NCBI RefSeq assembly: GCF_010119245.1
Contig: NZ_WNKG01000011.1
Location: 1-64,000 of the forward strand
Origin: Cyclobacterium salsum
Lineage (GTDB): Bacteria > Bacteroidota > Bacteroidia > Cytophagales > Cyclobacteriaceae
Reading direction: 5' to 3'
DNA length: 64,000 nt
A program made the position numbers and the translations under genes. The notes under the pieces were generated by a model that was not told the DNA's origin, searched no databases, and was given only the letters and a program-made list of their open reading frames with translations. Numbering within the stretch: position 1 is the first letter of the stretch; each line of letters opens with the position of its first letter. Shown piece by piece: positions 27,054 through 35,798 of the stretch.

Positions 27054-30000
27054 TCAGGTCGTCAACATGTCTTCCAGCCATTTTTTTGCTTTCCCGATCG
27101 AATCAACTCCCTTTATTACCAATAGTAAACGATCTTTGGTCTCTTTTATTTTACAATACCTCCCTTTGGACTGAATGAAGGTCATTATACGTTGAAATAC
27201 GGACGAACTGTAGTAGCTGTCCTTTTTTGATGAAACGAAGTAGCATTTCATTTGTTCGTTTTTCAAGGCTAGTTTCTCAAAACCCAGCCGCTCGGCCATC
27301 CAGCGCAATTCTACCGTTTCAAACAACGCCTGAACCCGGTCAGGAATCGGCCCGAAGCGATCTCTGATTTCCTCCTTAAAGGAGGCGAGTTCTTCCTCTT
27401 CCTTAATACTGTCCAATTTGGAATACAATCCCAGTCTTTCAGAAATATTACTGACATAGTTATCAGGGATCAGTAGTTCCAGGTCCGTTTCAATAACGCA
27501 ATCCTGAACCAAAACCGCCGTTTTTTCCTTCAGGTCTGATTCAAAAAGGGAAGCAAATTCGGTTTGCTTCAACTCGTGCACCGCTTCGTCCAAAATTTTA
27601 TGATACATTTCAAAACCCAGGTCGGAAATAAAACCGCTTTGTTCGGCCCCCAACAAATTGCCCGCTCCGCGGATATCGAGATCTCTCATGGCTACTTTGA
27701 ACCCATCACCTAAATCTGAAAACTCTTCCAATGCCTGCAGGCGTTTCCTGGATTCCGCACTCAGGGTGGAAGTCGGGGGGGTAAGAAGGTAGCAGTAGGC
27801 CTTTTTATTGCTTCGCCCTACCCTGCCCCTCATTTGGTGCAAATCACTCATGCCAAACATATGCGCCCGGTTTATGATGATGGTGTTGGCATTGGGTATA
27901 TCGAGCCCGGATTCGATAATATTGGTAGAAACCAACACATCGTAAGCGCCTTCAATAAAATCAACCATGACCTTTTCCAGCTTCTTTCCGTCCATCTGCC
28001 CATGGGCTCCTATTACCTTGGCATCCGGTACCAATCTTAGAATCAGGTTGGCAATGGAATCAATCTCACCTACCCGATTGTGAACAAAAAACACCTGCCC
28101 ACCCCGACTCAGTTCGTTGGCTACTGCATCCCGAATGACATCCTCTCTAAACGTATAAATTTCGGTGGTAACCGGTTGCCGGTTTGGGGGCGGGGTGGCA
28201 ATTACTGACAAATCCCGAGCTCCCATCAGGGAAAAATGCAAGGTTCTCGGAATGGGCGTAGCGGTTAGGGTAAGCACATCCACGTTCACCCGCAGTTCTT
28301 TAAGTTGTTCCTTTACCTTCACACCAAATTTCTGCTCTTCATCAATAACCAAAAGCCCCAGATCTTTAAACTTGATGTCTTTGTTTACGATGCGATGTGT
28401 TCCAATCAGCACATCGATTTCACCACTGCTTACCTTTTGAATTATTTCCTTAGTTTCCCTGGCCGTCCGAAATCGGTTGATGTACTCCACAGCTACCGGG
28501 AAGTCGGCCAGTCGCTCCTTAAAGGTCTGGTAATGCTGCATGGCCAAAATAGTGGTGGGGACCAGCACCGCCACCTGTTTGCGGTCATTTACAGCCTTGA
28601 ATACCGCCCGGACGGCAACTTCTGTTTTCCCAAAACCTACATCCCCGCAGACAAGCCGGTCCATGGGATACGGCTTTTCCATGTCTTCTTTGACATCCGT
28701 GGTGGCCGTGGCCTGATCCGGCGTGTCCTCATAGATAAAGGAACTTTCCAACTCCACCTGCAACACACTATCCTGAGAAAAACGGTGACCGGGAGCTGAT
28801 TTGCGTTTGGAATAAAGGCGGATCAGGTCTTTGGCAATGTCCTTGACCTTTTTCTTTACCTTCTTTTTCTTGTTTTCCCATTCCTGAGAACCCAGCTTGG
28901 ACATGGTAGGGAGGGTCCCTTCCTGACTGCTGTATTTGGATATCTTGTGCAGGGAGTGAATGTTGACATACAGCAGATCATCGTCACGAAAAACCAGACG
29001 GATGGCTTCCTGGCGCTTTCCGTTTACATCGACCTTTTCCAATCCGGCAAAGCGGCCGATGCCATGATCTACATGTACAATAAAATCCCCGGGATGTAAG
29101 CTTTTGATCTCTTTCAGCGTGAGTGCTTTGGACTTACTGCTCCTTCCGGTGGTTTTGTAGCGATGAAACCGTTCAAAAATCTGGTGGTCTGTGTAACAGG
29201 CAAGCTTCAGTGAAGTATCGATGAACCCCTCCCTAAGACTAATGGGCAGCGTTTGGATCTCAAGACTTGGATCTACTTCCGAAAAAATATTCAAAAGACG
29301 GCCTATCTGCTTTTCACTTTCCGAGCAGATGATGTTACAGATTCCTTTGGCCGCATTTTCGTTCAGGTTTTGAACCAGCAGATCAAAATGTTTATTAAAA
29401 GAAGGCTGCGGCTGTCCCTGATACTGAAATTCGGGAACATCTTTCCAGGCAAACACATGACCGAACGCAATTTGCCTGAACGGAGCGATGGCTTCTTCAA
29501 ATGCCTCCTTTGACAAGAAAAGCTTTTCGGGATGCATCAGCAAGCTCTTTCCCGCATCTCCGCCATTCTGATAATAATCCAGCCCCTTTTCGTATAAGCG
29601 CTCCAATACGCCCAGGCAATGCGCATAATCCTTCATCCAAAAACAGGTGTCTTCTGGAAAAAAATCTGTTAGCGGCTGTCGGGATTCTTCCTGCAAACTG
29701 GTCTGAATGTTTGGAATGATACTGATTTGATCAATGGGCACGGTGGACAACTGCGTCTCGGGATCAAATACCCGGATGCTGTCTATTTCCTTGCCAAACA
29801 ATTCCAGCCGGTAGGGCATGTCATTGGCGTAGGAAAAAATGTCTATGATTCCTCCTCTTACCGCAAATTGGCCAGCCTCGTACACAAAGTCTGCCTTTTC
29901 AAAGCCATAGGTACTGAACAACTCTTCGACGAAAGCCAAATCCACCATTTCACCAGTCCGAACAGTGAAGGTGCTTTCTTTCAGGCTCTTTTTATTGATT

Positions 30001-30398
30001 ACCTTTTCGTATATGGCCTCCGGGGAAGTAATCAGTACCCGGCCTGTCTCAGGCGACTGGGACAGCTGATTAAGTATTTCAGCGCGCAAAAGGACATTGG
30101 CGTTTTCAATGTCTTCGTGGTGATAGGGTTTTTTATAGCTGGCGGGAAAGAGATAGGGGCGCGACCCTGTCAGTGCCTGCCAGTCTCCGGCCAAATAAGC
30201 TGCTTCTTCTCTATCATGTGCAAGTACGACATGAAATCCTCCTGAAAGTTTGACCATTGCCTGAAGCAGAATCATATCCATACTTCCGGATAAACCCCTA
30301 ACCTGCATTCTATTAGATTGGCCTTCCGTCAAGGTTAAAGCCAGGTTTCTGACGAAGGGATCTTCTTCGTAAAGTGACAAAAATGATTGTCTATCCAA
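27054..30398 (-). CDS. mfd: Transcription-repair coupling factor
   Basis: Removes RNA polymerase stalled at DNA lesions and recruits UvrA for nucleotide excision repair. At 1114 residues it is close to the E. coli protein. Domains in order: UvrB-like N-terminal module, a CarD-type RNA polymerase interaction domain (LHPGDFIVHVDHGIGRFAG), the RecG-like translocase with Walker A GDVGFGKT (Lys591), DEEQ box (VIDEEQKFGV), TATPIPRTL and helicase motif V/VI (IIESGLDIPNANTIII, QMRGRVGRS), and the C-terminal TRCF domain. No ATG is available near the N-terminus: the frame starts at TTG 30398 and the next in-frame Met (residue 32) would remove conserved sequence. A rare-start codon may keep the level low. 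uvrB is also in this window (59.7 kb). Confidence 0.96.
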   Translation of the reverse strand: MDRQSFLSLYEEDPFVRNLALTLTEGQSNRMQVRGLSGSMDMILLQAMVKLSGGFHVVLAHDREEAAYLAGDWQALTGSRPYLFPASYKKPYHHEDIENANVLLRAEILNQLSQSPETGRVLITSPEAIYEKVINKKSLKESTFTVRTGEMVDLAFVEELFSTYGFEKADFVYEAGQFAVRGGIIDIFSYANDMPYRLELFGKEIDSIRVFDPETQLSTVPIDQISIIPNIQTSLQEESRQPLTDFFPEDTCFWMKDYAHCLGVLERLYEKGLDYYQNGGDAGKSLLMHPEKLFLSKEAFEEAIAPFRQIAFGHVFAWKDVPEFQYQGQPQPSFNKHFDLLVQNLNENAAKGICNIICSESEKQIGRLLNIFSEVDPSLEIQTLPISLREGFIDTSLKLACYTDHQIFERFHRYKTTGRSSKSKALTLKEIKSLHPGDFIVHVDHGIGRFAGLEKVDVNGKRQEAIRLVFRDDDLLYVNIHSLHKISKYSSQEGTLPTMSKLGSQEWENKKKKVKKKVKDIAKDLIRLYSKRKSAPGHRFSQDSVLQVELESSFIYEDTPDQATATTDVKEDMEKPYPMDRLVCGDVGFGKTEVAVRAVFKAVNDRKQVAVLVPTTILAMQHYQTFKERLADFPVAVEYINRFRTARETKEIIQKVSSGEIDVLIGTHRIVNKDIKFKDLGLLVIDEEQKFGVKVKEQLKELRVNVDVLTLTATPIPRTLHFSLMGARDLSVIATPPPNRQPVTTEIYTFREDVIRDAVANELSRGGQVFFVHNRVGEIDSIANLILRLVPDAKVIGAHGQMDGKKLEKVMVDFIEGAYDVLVSTNIIESGLDIPNANTIIINRAHMFGMSDLHQMRGRVGRSNKKAYCYLLTPPTSTLSAESRKRLQALEEFSDLGDGFKVAMRDLDIRGAGNLLGAEQSGFISDLGFEMYHKILDEAVHELKQTEFASLFESDLKEKTAVLVQDCVIETDLELLIPDNYVSNISERLGLYSKLDSIKEEEELASFKEEIRDRFGPIPDRVQALFETVELRWMAERLGFEKLALKNEQMKCYFVSSKKDSYYSSSVFQRIMTFIQSKGRYCKIKETKDRLLLVIKGVDSIGKAKKWLEDMLTT

Positions 30399-30549
30399 CG
30401 ATATTTTATTTAATGGTCGTAAATTAATTGGCGCAATTTATTAATTTCCCCGCAAAGTAAGAGCCTTCCCTCCAGAATCCGATCGCAGCTATTTTCTGGA
30501 TTCCTATTACGAAAGAAATTTAACTGGTTCGAAACAACAAAGGGTAGAG

Positions 30550-30557
30550 TAGTTTTG
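30550..30557 (+). promoter_or_regulatory. Bacteroidota -7 promoter box for the oxidase subunit III gene
   Basis: TAGTTTTG fits TAnnTTTG and sits 17 bp ahead of ATG 30575, leaving a very short leader. No convincing -33 element was identified. Confidence 0.5.
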
Positions 30558-30574
30558 TTACCAGTCTATATTGT

Positions 30575-31186
30575 ATGCAAAAAGAAAAAAAAGCTACCTG
30601 GTTTCAAAAAATTGAGAACATGCATCCATACAGGACGATTCTGTATCTGGGCATGTTTAGCAGTGGGTTGCTGTTCTTTTTTCTTACCACGGCTTTTGTT
30701 CTTTCACAGCCGGGAGCGGGTGTCTATGATCAGTTTATCATTCCAAAATCCTTTATTTTCAGCACCTTGATTATCCTGGTTAGTACCTACACCTCTGCCA
30801 AGATAATACCGGGTTTCCTTTCGGATCAACCAGAAATGGCAAAGAAATACCTCTTTTATACATTTCTCCTTGGTTTATTCTTCTCAGCATCTCAGTTTTT
30901 AGGATGGACAGAACTATCAGATATGGGCATAGACTTCCGGGGGCTTCCTTCCGGTAGTTTCCTTTACCTGCTGAGTGGTATTCACCTTTTTCATCTCGCT
31001 GGTGCCCTGATTTACGCCTTGGTGCTTTTGGTCCAAATCAGTAAAAAGGAGAAAGATCCCGTCAAATCCCTGATCCTTCTCACGAATCCTTATGAGAAAA
31101 TGAAGCTAGATTTGTTTTCGGTTTACTGGAAATTCATGGATGCAGTCTGGTTAATCCTGTTTTTGCTATTTCTGTGGATGTTTTAG
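30575..31186 (+). CDS. Haem-copper oxidase subunit III family membrane protein
   Basis: A 203-residue inner-membrane protein with five predicted membrane segments (about 22-44, 60-78, 94-112, 134-155, 182-202). Characteristic positions are GWTEL after the third segment, GLPSGSFLYLLSGIHLFHLAGALI, and a final YWKFMDAVWLILFLLFLW, all typical of cytochrome c oxidase subunit III of the short five-helix bacterial type. Subunit III does not bind metals; it stabilises the oxidase and its proton uptake. Neither subunits I and II nor haem-copper assembly genes lie nearby, so it is an orphan here. It may serve an oxidase encoded elsewhere or be a NorE-like homologue. The gene diverges from mfd and is followed by hflK after 90 bp. 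Confidence 0.85.
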   Translation: MQKEKKATWFQKIENMHPYRTILYLGMFSSGLLFFFLTTAFVLSQPGAGVYDQFIIPKSFIFSTLIILVSTYTSAKIIPGFLSDQPEMAKKYLFYTFLLGLFFSASQFLGWTELSDMGIDFRGLPSGSFLYLLSGIHLFHLAGALIYALVLLVQISKKEKDPVKSLILLTNPYEKMKLDLFSVYWKFMDAVWLILFLLFLWMF

Positions 31187-31276
31187 GTTAAAGTCCAGCC
31201 TAGCTACTCTTAAATGAGTTCCCTCTCTGGGGTTACTTCCGTCAATTAATCGTAAATTGCAAAAAAATTAATTACT

Positions 31277-32254
31277 ATGTCAGACAAACAATTTGAAATC
31301 AACGTCAACCCGGATTGGATCAAGAAATATTTATCCAAGATCGTCTTGGTAGTGGCGGCTTTAATTGTGCTGTTTTCAGCCGTTAAAACCGTGGGACCGG
31401 AAGAAGAAGGGGTGGTGATTCAATTGGGGGAATACAACCGCACCGTTTTGCCCGGACTGAATTTTATTATTCCTTTCGCGGAAACCATGTATAAAATACC
31501 GGTACAGCGGCAATTGAAGCAAGAGTTCGGATTTCGTACCAGCAGTGCAGGTACCCAATCGGATTACGTGAAATCCGGGTATGGGGATGAGAGCATGATG
31601 CTCACCGGGGACTTAAATCTTACCGATGTAGAGTGGGTGGTGCAGTATCGTATCGTTAACTCCTATAACTACCTTTTTAAAGTCCGCAATGCAGAAAAAA
31701 CGCTCAACGACATGTCGGAGGCCGCCATGAGAAAAATCGTGGGTGACCGCACGGTCAATGAAGTGTTGACCGTGGGCAGGCAGGAAATCGCTACCAGCGT
31801 CGAAGTATTGCTGCAAGAGCTGTGCGATGAGTATGAAAATGGCATCCGGATCGATCAGGTGGTGCTGCAGGATGTCAACCCTCCCGAACCAGTAAAACCT
31901 AGTTTCAATGCAGTTAATGAAGCGCAGCAGGAAAGAGAAACACTTATCAATCAGGCGGATGCCGATTACAATCGTGTTATTCCCAGAGCCCGCGGAATAG
32001 CCGAAGAGACCATCCAATTAGCAGAAGCCTATGCCCTAAACAGGGTCAACGGTGCAAGAGGAGAAGCCGAGAGGTTTAATTCGGTGTACGCCGCTTATAT
32101 CAAGGCACCCGAAGTAACCAGACAGCGTTTGTATTTGGAAACCCTCGAAAAAGTACTTCCCAAAATCGGAAATACAATCATTACGGATGAAGCGGGAAGC
32201 AACGTTTTGCCATTGTTGAATTTAAACAAGGCCATTCAAAATCCTACTCCCTGA
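31277..32254 (+). CDS. hflK: FtsH protease modulator HflK
   Basis: SPFH/prohibitin-family membrane protein that, with HflC, forms a large cage around the membrane protease FtsH and controls which proteins it degrades. In the 325-residue product a short cytoplasmic N-terminus leads to one membrane segment (about 17-37). The SPFH domain follows (VGPEEEGVVIQLGEYNRTVLPGLNFIIPF), with DVEWVVQYRI and a long coiled-coil with EAQQERETLINQADADYNR. The N-terminus lacks the glycine/proline-rich stretch of the E. coli protein. hflC follows after 30 bp, so the pair is co-transcribed. Confidence 0.92.
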   Translation: MSDKQFEINVNPDWIKKYLSKIVLVVAALIVLFSAVKTVGPEEEGVVIQLGEYNRTVLPGLNFIIPFAETMYKIPVQRQLKQEFGFRTSSAGTQSDYVKSGYGDESMMLTGDLNLTDVEWVVQYRIVNSYNYLFKVRNAEKTLNDMSEAAMRKIVGDRTVNEVLTVGRQEIATSVEVLLQELCDEYENGIRIDQVVLQDVNPPEPVKPSFNAVNEAQQERETLINQADADYNRVIPRARGIAEETIQLAEAYALNRVNGARGEAERFNSVYAAYIKAPEVTRQRLYLETLEKVLPKIGNTIITDEAGSNVLPLLNLNKAIQNPTP

Positions 32255-32284
32255 GCCTAATCGGTACAATAAAAACGTCAAGAA

Positions 32285-33223
32285 ATGAAAAAAAGTAAAA
32301 TAATATACATAGTATTGGTGGTAGTAGCATTGATCTTCGTTGCTCAGAGTGTGTTTATACTCGATGAAACGCAGCAGGCTATTGTCACGCAGTTTGGTAA
32401 GCCCGTGGGAGAGCCGCGTACCAGTCCGGGGGTTAACGTCGTTATTCCCTTTATTCAAAAGGTGCAGTTTTTTGACAAGCGCTATCTGGAATGGGATGGA
32501 GACAGAAACCAGGTGCCTACCAAAGACAAGAAATTCATCTTTGTAGACACCTATGCCCGCTGGCAGATTACAGACCCCTTGCAGTTTTTTATCCGTCTGA
32601 GAGACGAACGTTCCGCTCAATCCAGGCTAGATGACATTCTGGATGGCGAAACAAGGAATGCTATCGCCAGCCATGACCTGTTGGACATCGTTCGTTCCAC
32701 CAATCGGGATCCGGAAGTGACGGAGGATTTCATGGAAGAATTGGAGGTTTTGGAGGACATTGATGTAGGAAGGGAAGCCATCGAAGAGATTATTCTCCAA
32801 AAGGCCAACGAAAGGACTTCTGATCTGGGCGTACGGGTTCTGGATTTCAAGTTTAAGCGCATGAACTATGTAGATGAGGTGCGTGACCGGGTTTACGATC
32901 GAATGGTAAGTGAGCGAAACCGGATTGCGGATCAATTCCGATCGGAAGGCCAGGGGGAAGCCCGAAAAATCCAAGGGGATAAAGAACGGGACCTGGCTCA
33001 AATCCAGTCGGAAGCGGTCAGACAGGCTGAAGAAATACGTGGCCGGGCAGACGCTGAAGCTACGGAAATATATGCTTCTGCATACAATAAAAACAGGCAA
33101 TCTATCGACCTGTATAAATTTCTGCGTTCCATGGAAGCACTGGAAAATTCGCTGGATGAAAACACCAATCTGGTGATCTCTTCTGATAGTGAATTGTTTC
33201 AGTACCTGAAAGACATGCAATAA
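32285..33223 (+). CDS. hflC: FtsH protease modulator HflC
   Basis: Partner of HflK. A 312-residue SPFH protein with an N-terminal membrane anchor (about 6-24), the domain start ILDETQQAIVTQFGKPVGEPRTSPGVNVVIPF, the family segment FVDTYARWQITDPLQFF, and a coiled-coil (EGQGEARKIQGDKERDLAQIQSEA). The gene order hflK-hflC is the usual one. A small SRPBCC gene follows after 30 bp on the same strand and is probably the last gene of the operon. ftsH itself is not in the window. Confidence 0.93.
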   Translation: MKKSKIIYIVLVVVALIFVAQSVFILDETQQAIVTQFGKPVGEPRTSPGVNVVIPFIQKVQFFDKRYLEWDGDRNQVPTKDKKFIFVDTYARWQITDPLQFFIRLRDERSAQSRLDDILDGETRNAIASHDLLDIVRSTNRDPEVTEDFMEELEVLEDIDVGREAIEEIILQKANERTSDLGVRVLDFKFKRMNYVDEVRDRVYDRMVSERNRIADQFRSEGQGEARKIQGDKERDLAQIQSEAVRQAEEIRGRADAEATEIYASAYNKNRQSIDLYKFLRSMEALENSLDENTNLVISSDSELFQYLKDMQ

Positions 33224-33253
33224 AAAAGTAAATCAGAAGCGATAGTTTCCTAA

Positions 33254-33706
33254 ATGAAAATCAACCTTAGTACCCGGGTGAATCAACCCTATCTAAAGGT
33301 AAAGGAAGGGTTCACGGAAGATTTGTTTCAATCCTTGAACCCGCCCTTTCCTCCAGTAAAATTACTTCGATTTGATGGCTCATCTACCGGAGACATCGTC
33401 AGTTTGGAATTAAATTTTCTTCTGTTCAAACAGGTATGGACCAGTGAGATTACCGATGATCAGACGGTTGAAAACGAGTTTTACTTCGTAGACGAAGGAA
33501 TAAAACTACCCTTTTTCCTCCGTTTTTGGAGGCATAAACACCGGATAGTAAGCAAAGGGGCAACGCAGTCCTTAATTATTGATGAAATTAGCTATCGGGC
33601 TCCTAATATATTATTGGAAGTCGTGCTATTCCCGGTATTATATGCTCAGTTTGCCCTGCGCAAACCGATATACAAAAAGTATTTTGGACAACATAAACCC
33701 GTTTAG
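33254..33706 (+). CDS. SRPBCC family (START/Bet v 1-like) ligand-binding protein
   Basis: A 150-residue cytoplasmic protein without signal peptide. The pattern, starting with a strand (KINLSTRVNQPYLKVKEGFTEDLFQSLNP) and continuing through FVDEGIKLPFFLRFWRHKHRIV and IIDEISYRAP to a final hydrophobic helix, is that of the SRPBCC helix-grip fold often seen in Bacteroidota as a cell-division-inhibitor-like or ligand-binding protein. Ligand and role are unknown. It follows hflC by 30 bp and converges on the Fur-family gene. Fold assignment is by eye and only moderately sure. Confidence 0.6.
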   Translation: MKINLSTRVNQPYLKVKEGFTEDLFQSLNPPFPPVKLLRFDGSSTGDIVSLELNFLLFKQVWTSEITDDQTVENEFYFVDEGIKLPFFLRFWRHKHRIVSKGATQSLIIDEISYRAPNILLEVVLFPVLYAQFALRKPIYKKYFGQHKPV

Positions 33707-33726
33707 GACACCGATAAAAGGATTTC

Positions 33727-34200
33727 TTACACCACGAAATGTAGGTTTTCACATTCTGGGATCTGACAATCCCCATAAAGCACCAGCGAATGGCTGGTAA
33801 TGTGGGAGGAAAATTCCTTTCCCATGGCCTCCTTAATCAAATTGATCCGTTGATCCGAAAATTCCTTGATCTTTCTGCATTGATTGCAGACGTAATGGTC
33901 ATGGTGCTTGTAGGTAAGCGCCTGTTCGTACAGGGCTACCTTATCCTTAAACTGATGCTTCACAGCCAGCCCACATTCAACCAATAGGTCCAGGGTATTG
34001 TAAATGGTAGCTCTGCTGATGGAATACCCACTGTTTCTCATTTTCAAAAATAAGCCCTCCACATCGATGTGTTCATCCTGAGGAAGGGCATAAAGCTCAT
34101 CGATTACGGAGAAGCGTTCGGGGGTTTTACGGCTCCCTTGTCGGATGAGGTAGTTTTCAAAAATTTTCTTTGCTTTTTCAATTATTGACTTTTCGGCCAT
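33727..34200 (-). CDS. Fur family transcriptional regulator
   Basis: A 157-residue metal- or peroxide-responsive repressor. The winged helix has the recognition segment SISRATIYNTLDLLVECGL (59-78). The dimerisation half carries HHDHYVCNQC (99-108), giving His ligands and Cys105/Cys108, and a second pair Cys145/Cys150 that would complete a structural zinc site. This arrangement occurs in Fur, PerR and Zur alike, so the signal (iron, peroxide or zinc) cannot be told from the sequence. It converges on the HflKC operon, and no metal transporter is adjacent. Confidence 0.9.
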   Translation of the reverse strand: MAEKSIIEKAKKIFENYLIRQGSRKTPERFSVIDELYALPQDEHIDVEGLFLKMRNSGYSISRATIYNTLDLLVECGLAVKHQFKDKVALYEQALTYKHHDHYVCNQCRKIKEFSDQRINLIKEAMGKEFSSHITSHSLVLYGDCQIPECENLHFVV

Positions 34201-34405
34201 GACGCTACGATTCTAAAGATTAAAGATGAGTTATTTTTTAGATTTATCAAACCGGTTAACTTTCCAATGCTCATTATCCATAGTTATTTTCAATCCTTCT
34301 AAATAAGCGGTAGGTATTTTCAAACAACCTCAAAGAATAGCCGTTAATGACAGAGTACTAAAATTAATTTTCTATATTAAAACGATAAACACGAATCCAG
34401 CATCT

Positions 34406-35665
34406 ATGCACCTTGGTATCAGACCGTTTTTCTTTTTTTTCCTATCCTGTTTCATAGCTTTCTCGCTACAAAGCCAGGTTCCTGGTTTTTACATGAAAAA
34501 GGAAAAGAGAAAAATAAACCTTCCTTTTATTGATTCAAATAGCCTCATCATCATGCCTATTTCCATTAATGGAGGACCCGAGGTGAATTTTTTGTTCGAC
34601 ACGGGTGTGAAATCCAATATTTTTTTCAGCAAAACCATGGCGGATGAATTAGACATGCAATACACCCGGAAATTAAATCTGGTTGGTGCCGACGGAACGA
34701 CCGTATTGAGCGCCTCCGTCTCGCCAAACAACCACTTCGATTTGGGTCCCATTGAAGGTATCTTTCAGGCAATATTGGTATTGGACGAAGATTTTCTGGA
34801 ATTGGAAAAGGTAATTGGTATTCCTGTATTTGGGGTGATTGGTCACGAATTTTTCAAAAATAACCCTGTGAAAATTGATTATGACAATGGTGTTATTAGT
34901 TTTTACAAAAGATCGGCCCTCAAATGGAGGCCCCTGGGGTTCCGAAAAACAGAAATTGAGATTTTAGGAAACAAACCGTACGTTCAATCCACCATCCGCC
35001 AATCAAATGGCCCGGATCTAAGCTCTAAATTGTTGATTGACACGGGAGCAAACCATGGCTTGTTGCTGAACAGGGAGACCAGCGATGAGATCGTTCTTCC
35101 CGAAGTCACGCTGCAGAGTGACCTGGGCCGATCCCTTGGAGGGGACTTGTTTGGCTTTGTGGGCCGGGTTAAAAGACTGCGTCTAAATGGACTAAAATTC
35201 AGAAATGTCATCACTTCCTATCCGGAAGAGAATGAGTTCTCAGATGTCATCATCGGAACCGGCCGAAATGGAAGTATCGGTTCAGATGTCCTGAACCGGA
35301 TGAAAATCATAATGGATTATCCCCGAAAAAGAATGCTCTACAAAAAAGGATCTCGATTCAGTAATGAATTTAAATACGATATGAGCGGACTGATGGTTCG
35401 GGTATATTCGGCTGAAAGCAAACGCTTCTATATTAGCCAGGTACGGGAAGGCTCCCCTGCCCACCAACAAGGCGTACAGGTATTCGACGAAATAATTTCG
35501 ATCAATAAAATTCCTGCTCCCTTTTGGAAATTATCCGACATTACGGATTTGTTGAGATCGAAAGAGGGAGAGGTGATTTCACTCGAACTACTTCGCAGAG
35601 ATCCTGCTGATGAAACCGCCTCCACATTACACAAAATCACATTCCTATTGGAAAAACAATTATAA
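34406..35665 (+). CDS. Retropepsin-like aspartic protease with two catalytic repeats and a PDZ domain
   Basis: A 419-residue exported protein with an N-terminal signal (about 5-24, ending LQSQ). Two retropepsin-like halves follow, each with an Asp-Thr-Gly motif: LFDTGVKS (Asp65) and LIDTGANHG (Asp212). Each is followed by an ILG/IGxDVL-like segment (VFGVIGHEFF; GSIGSDVLNRM). A PDZ domain occupies about 325-410 (FYISQVREGSPAHQQGVQVFDEIISINKIP). Two halves on one chain would build one active site, as in pepsin, without needing a dimer. Similar aspartyl protease family proteins are widespread in Bacteroidota but their substrates are unknown. The PDZ may present extracytoplasmic substrates. Single gene, divergent from the Fur-family gene. 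Confidence 0.85.
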   Translation: MHLGIRPFFFFFLSCFIAFSLQSQVPGFYMKKEKRKINLPFIDSNSLIIMPISINGGPEVNFLFDTGVKSNIFFSKTMADELDMQYTRKLNLVGADGTTVLSASVSPNNHFDLGPIEGIFQAILVLDEDFLELEKVIGIPVFGVIGHEFFKNNPVKIDYDNGVISFYKRSALKWRPLGFRKTEIEILGNKPYVQSTIRQSNGPDLSSKLLIDTGANHGLLLNRETSDEIVLPEVTLQSDLGRSLGGDLFGFVGRVKRLRLNGLKFRNVITSYPEENEFSDVIIGTGRNGSIGSDVLNRMKIIMDYPRKRMLYKKGSRFSNEFKYDMSGLMVRVYSAESKRFYISQVREGSPAHQQGVQVFDEIISINKIPAPFWKLSDITDLLRSKEGEVISLELLRRDPADETASTLHKITFLLEKQL

Positions 35666-35738
35666 CTGTTTCAATACGTAGTTGATTATATGAATTTCGT
35701 ATAGTTTATTTTGACTAATATAAATTTATTGTGTATTT

Positions 35739-35771
35739 TTTGAAATTTAATTTAAATTTAGCTAATCTTTG
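35739..35771 (+). promoter_or_regulatory. Possible promoter of the histidine kinase gene
   Basis: TTTG at 35739-35742 and TAATCTTTG at 35763-35771 are 20 bp apart. The second box has one base more than the TAnnTTTG consensus, so this is a near match within an AT-rich stretch. Confidence 0.4.
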
Positions 35772-35798
35772 CTTGTATAGACTTTCGATATTCACTGA

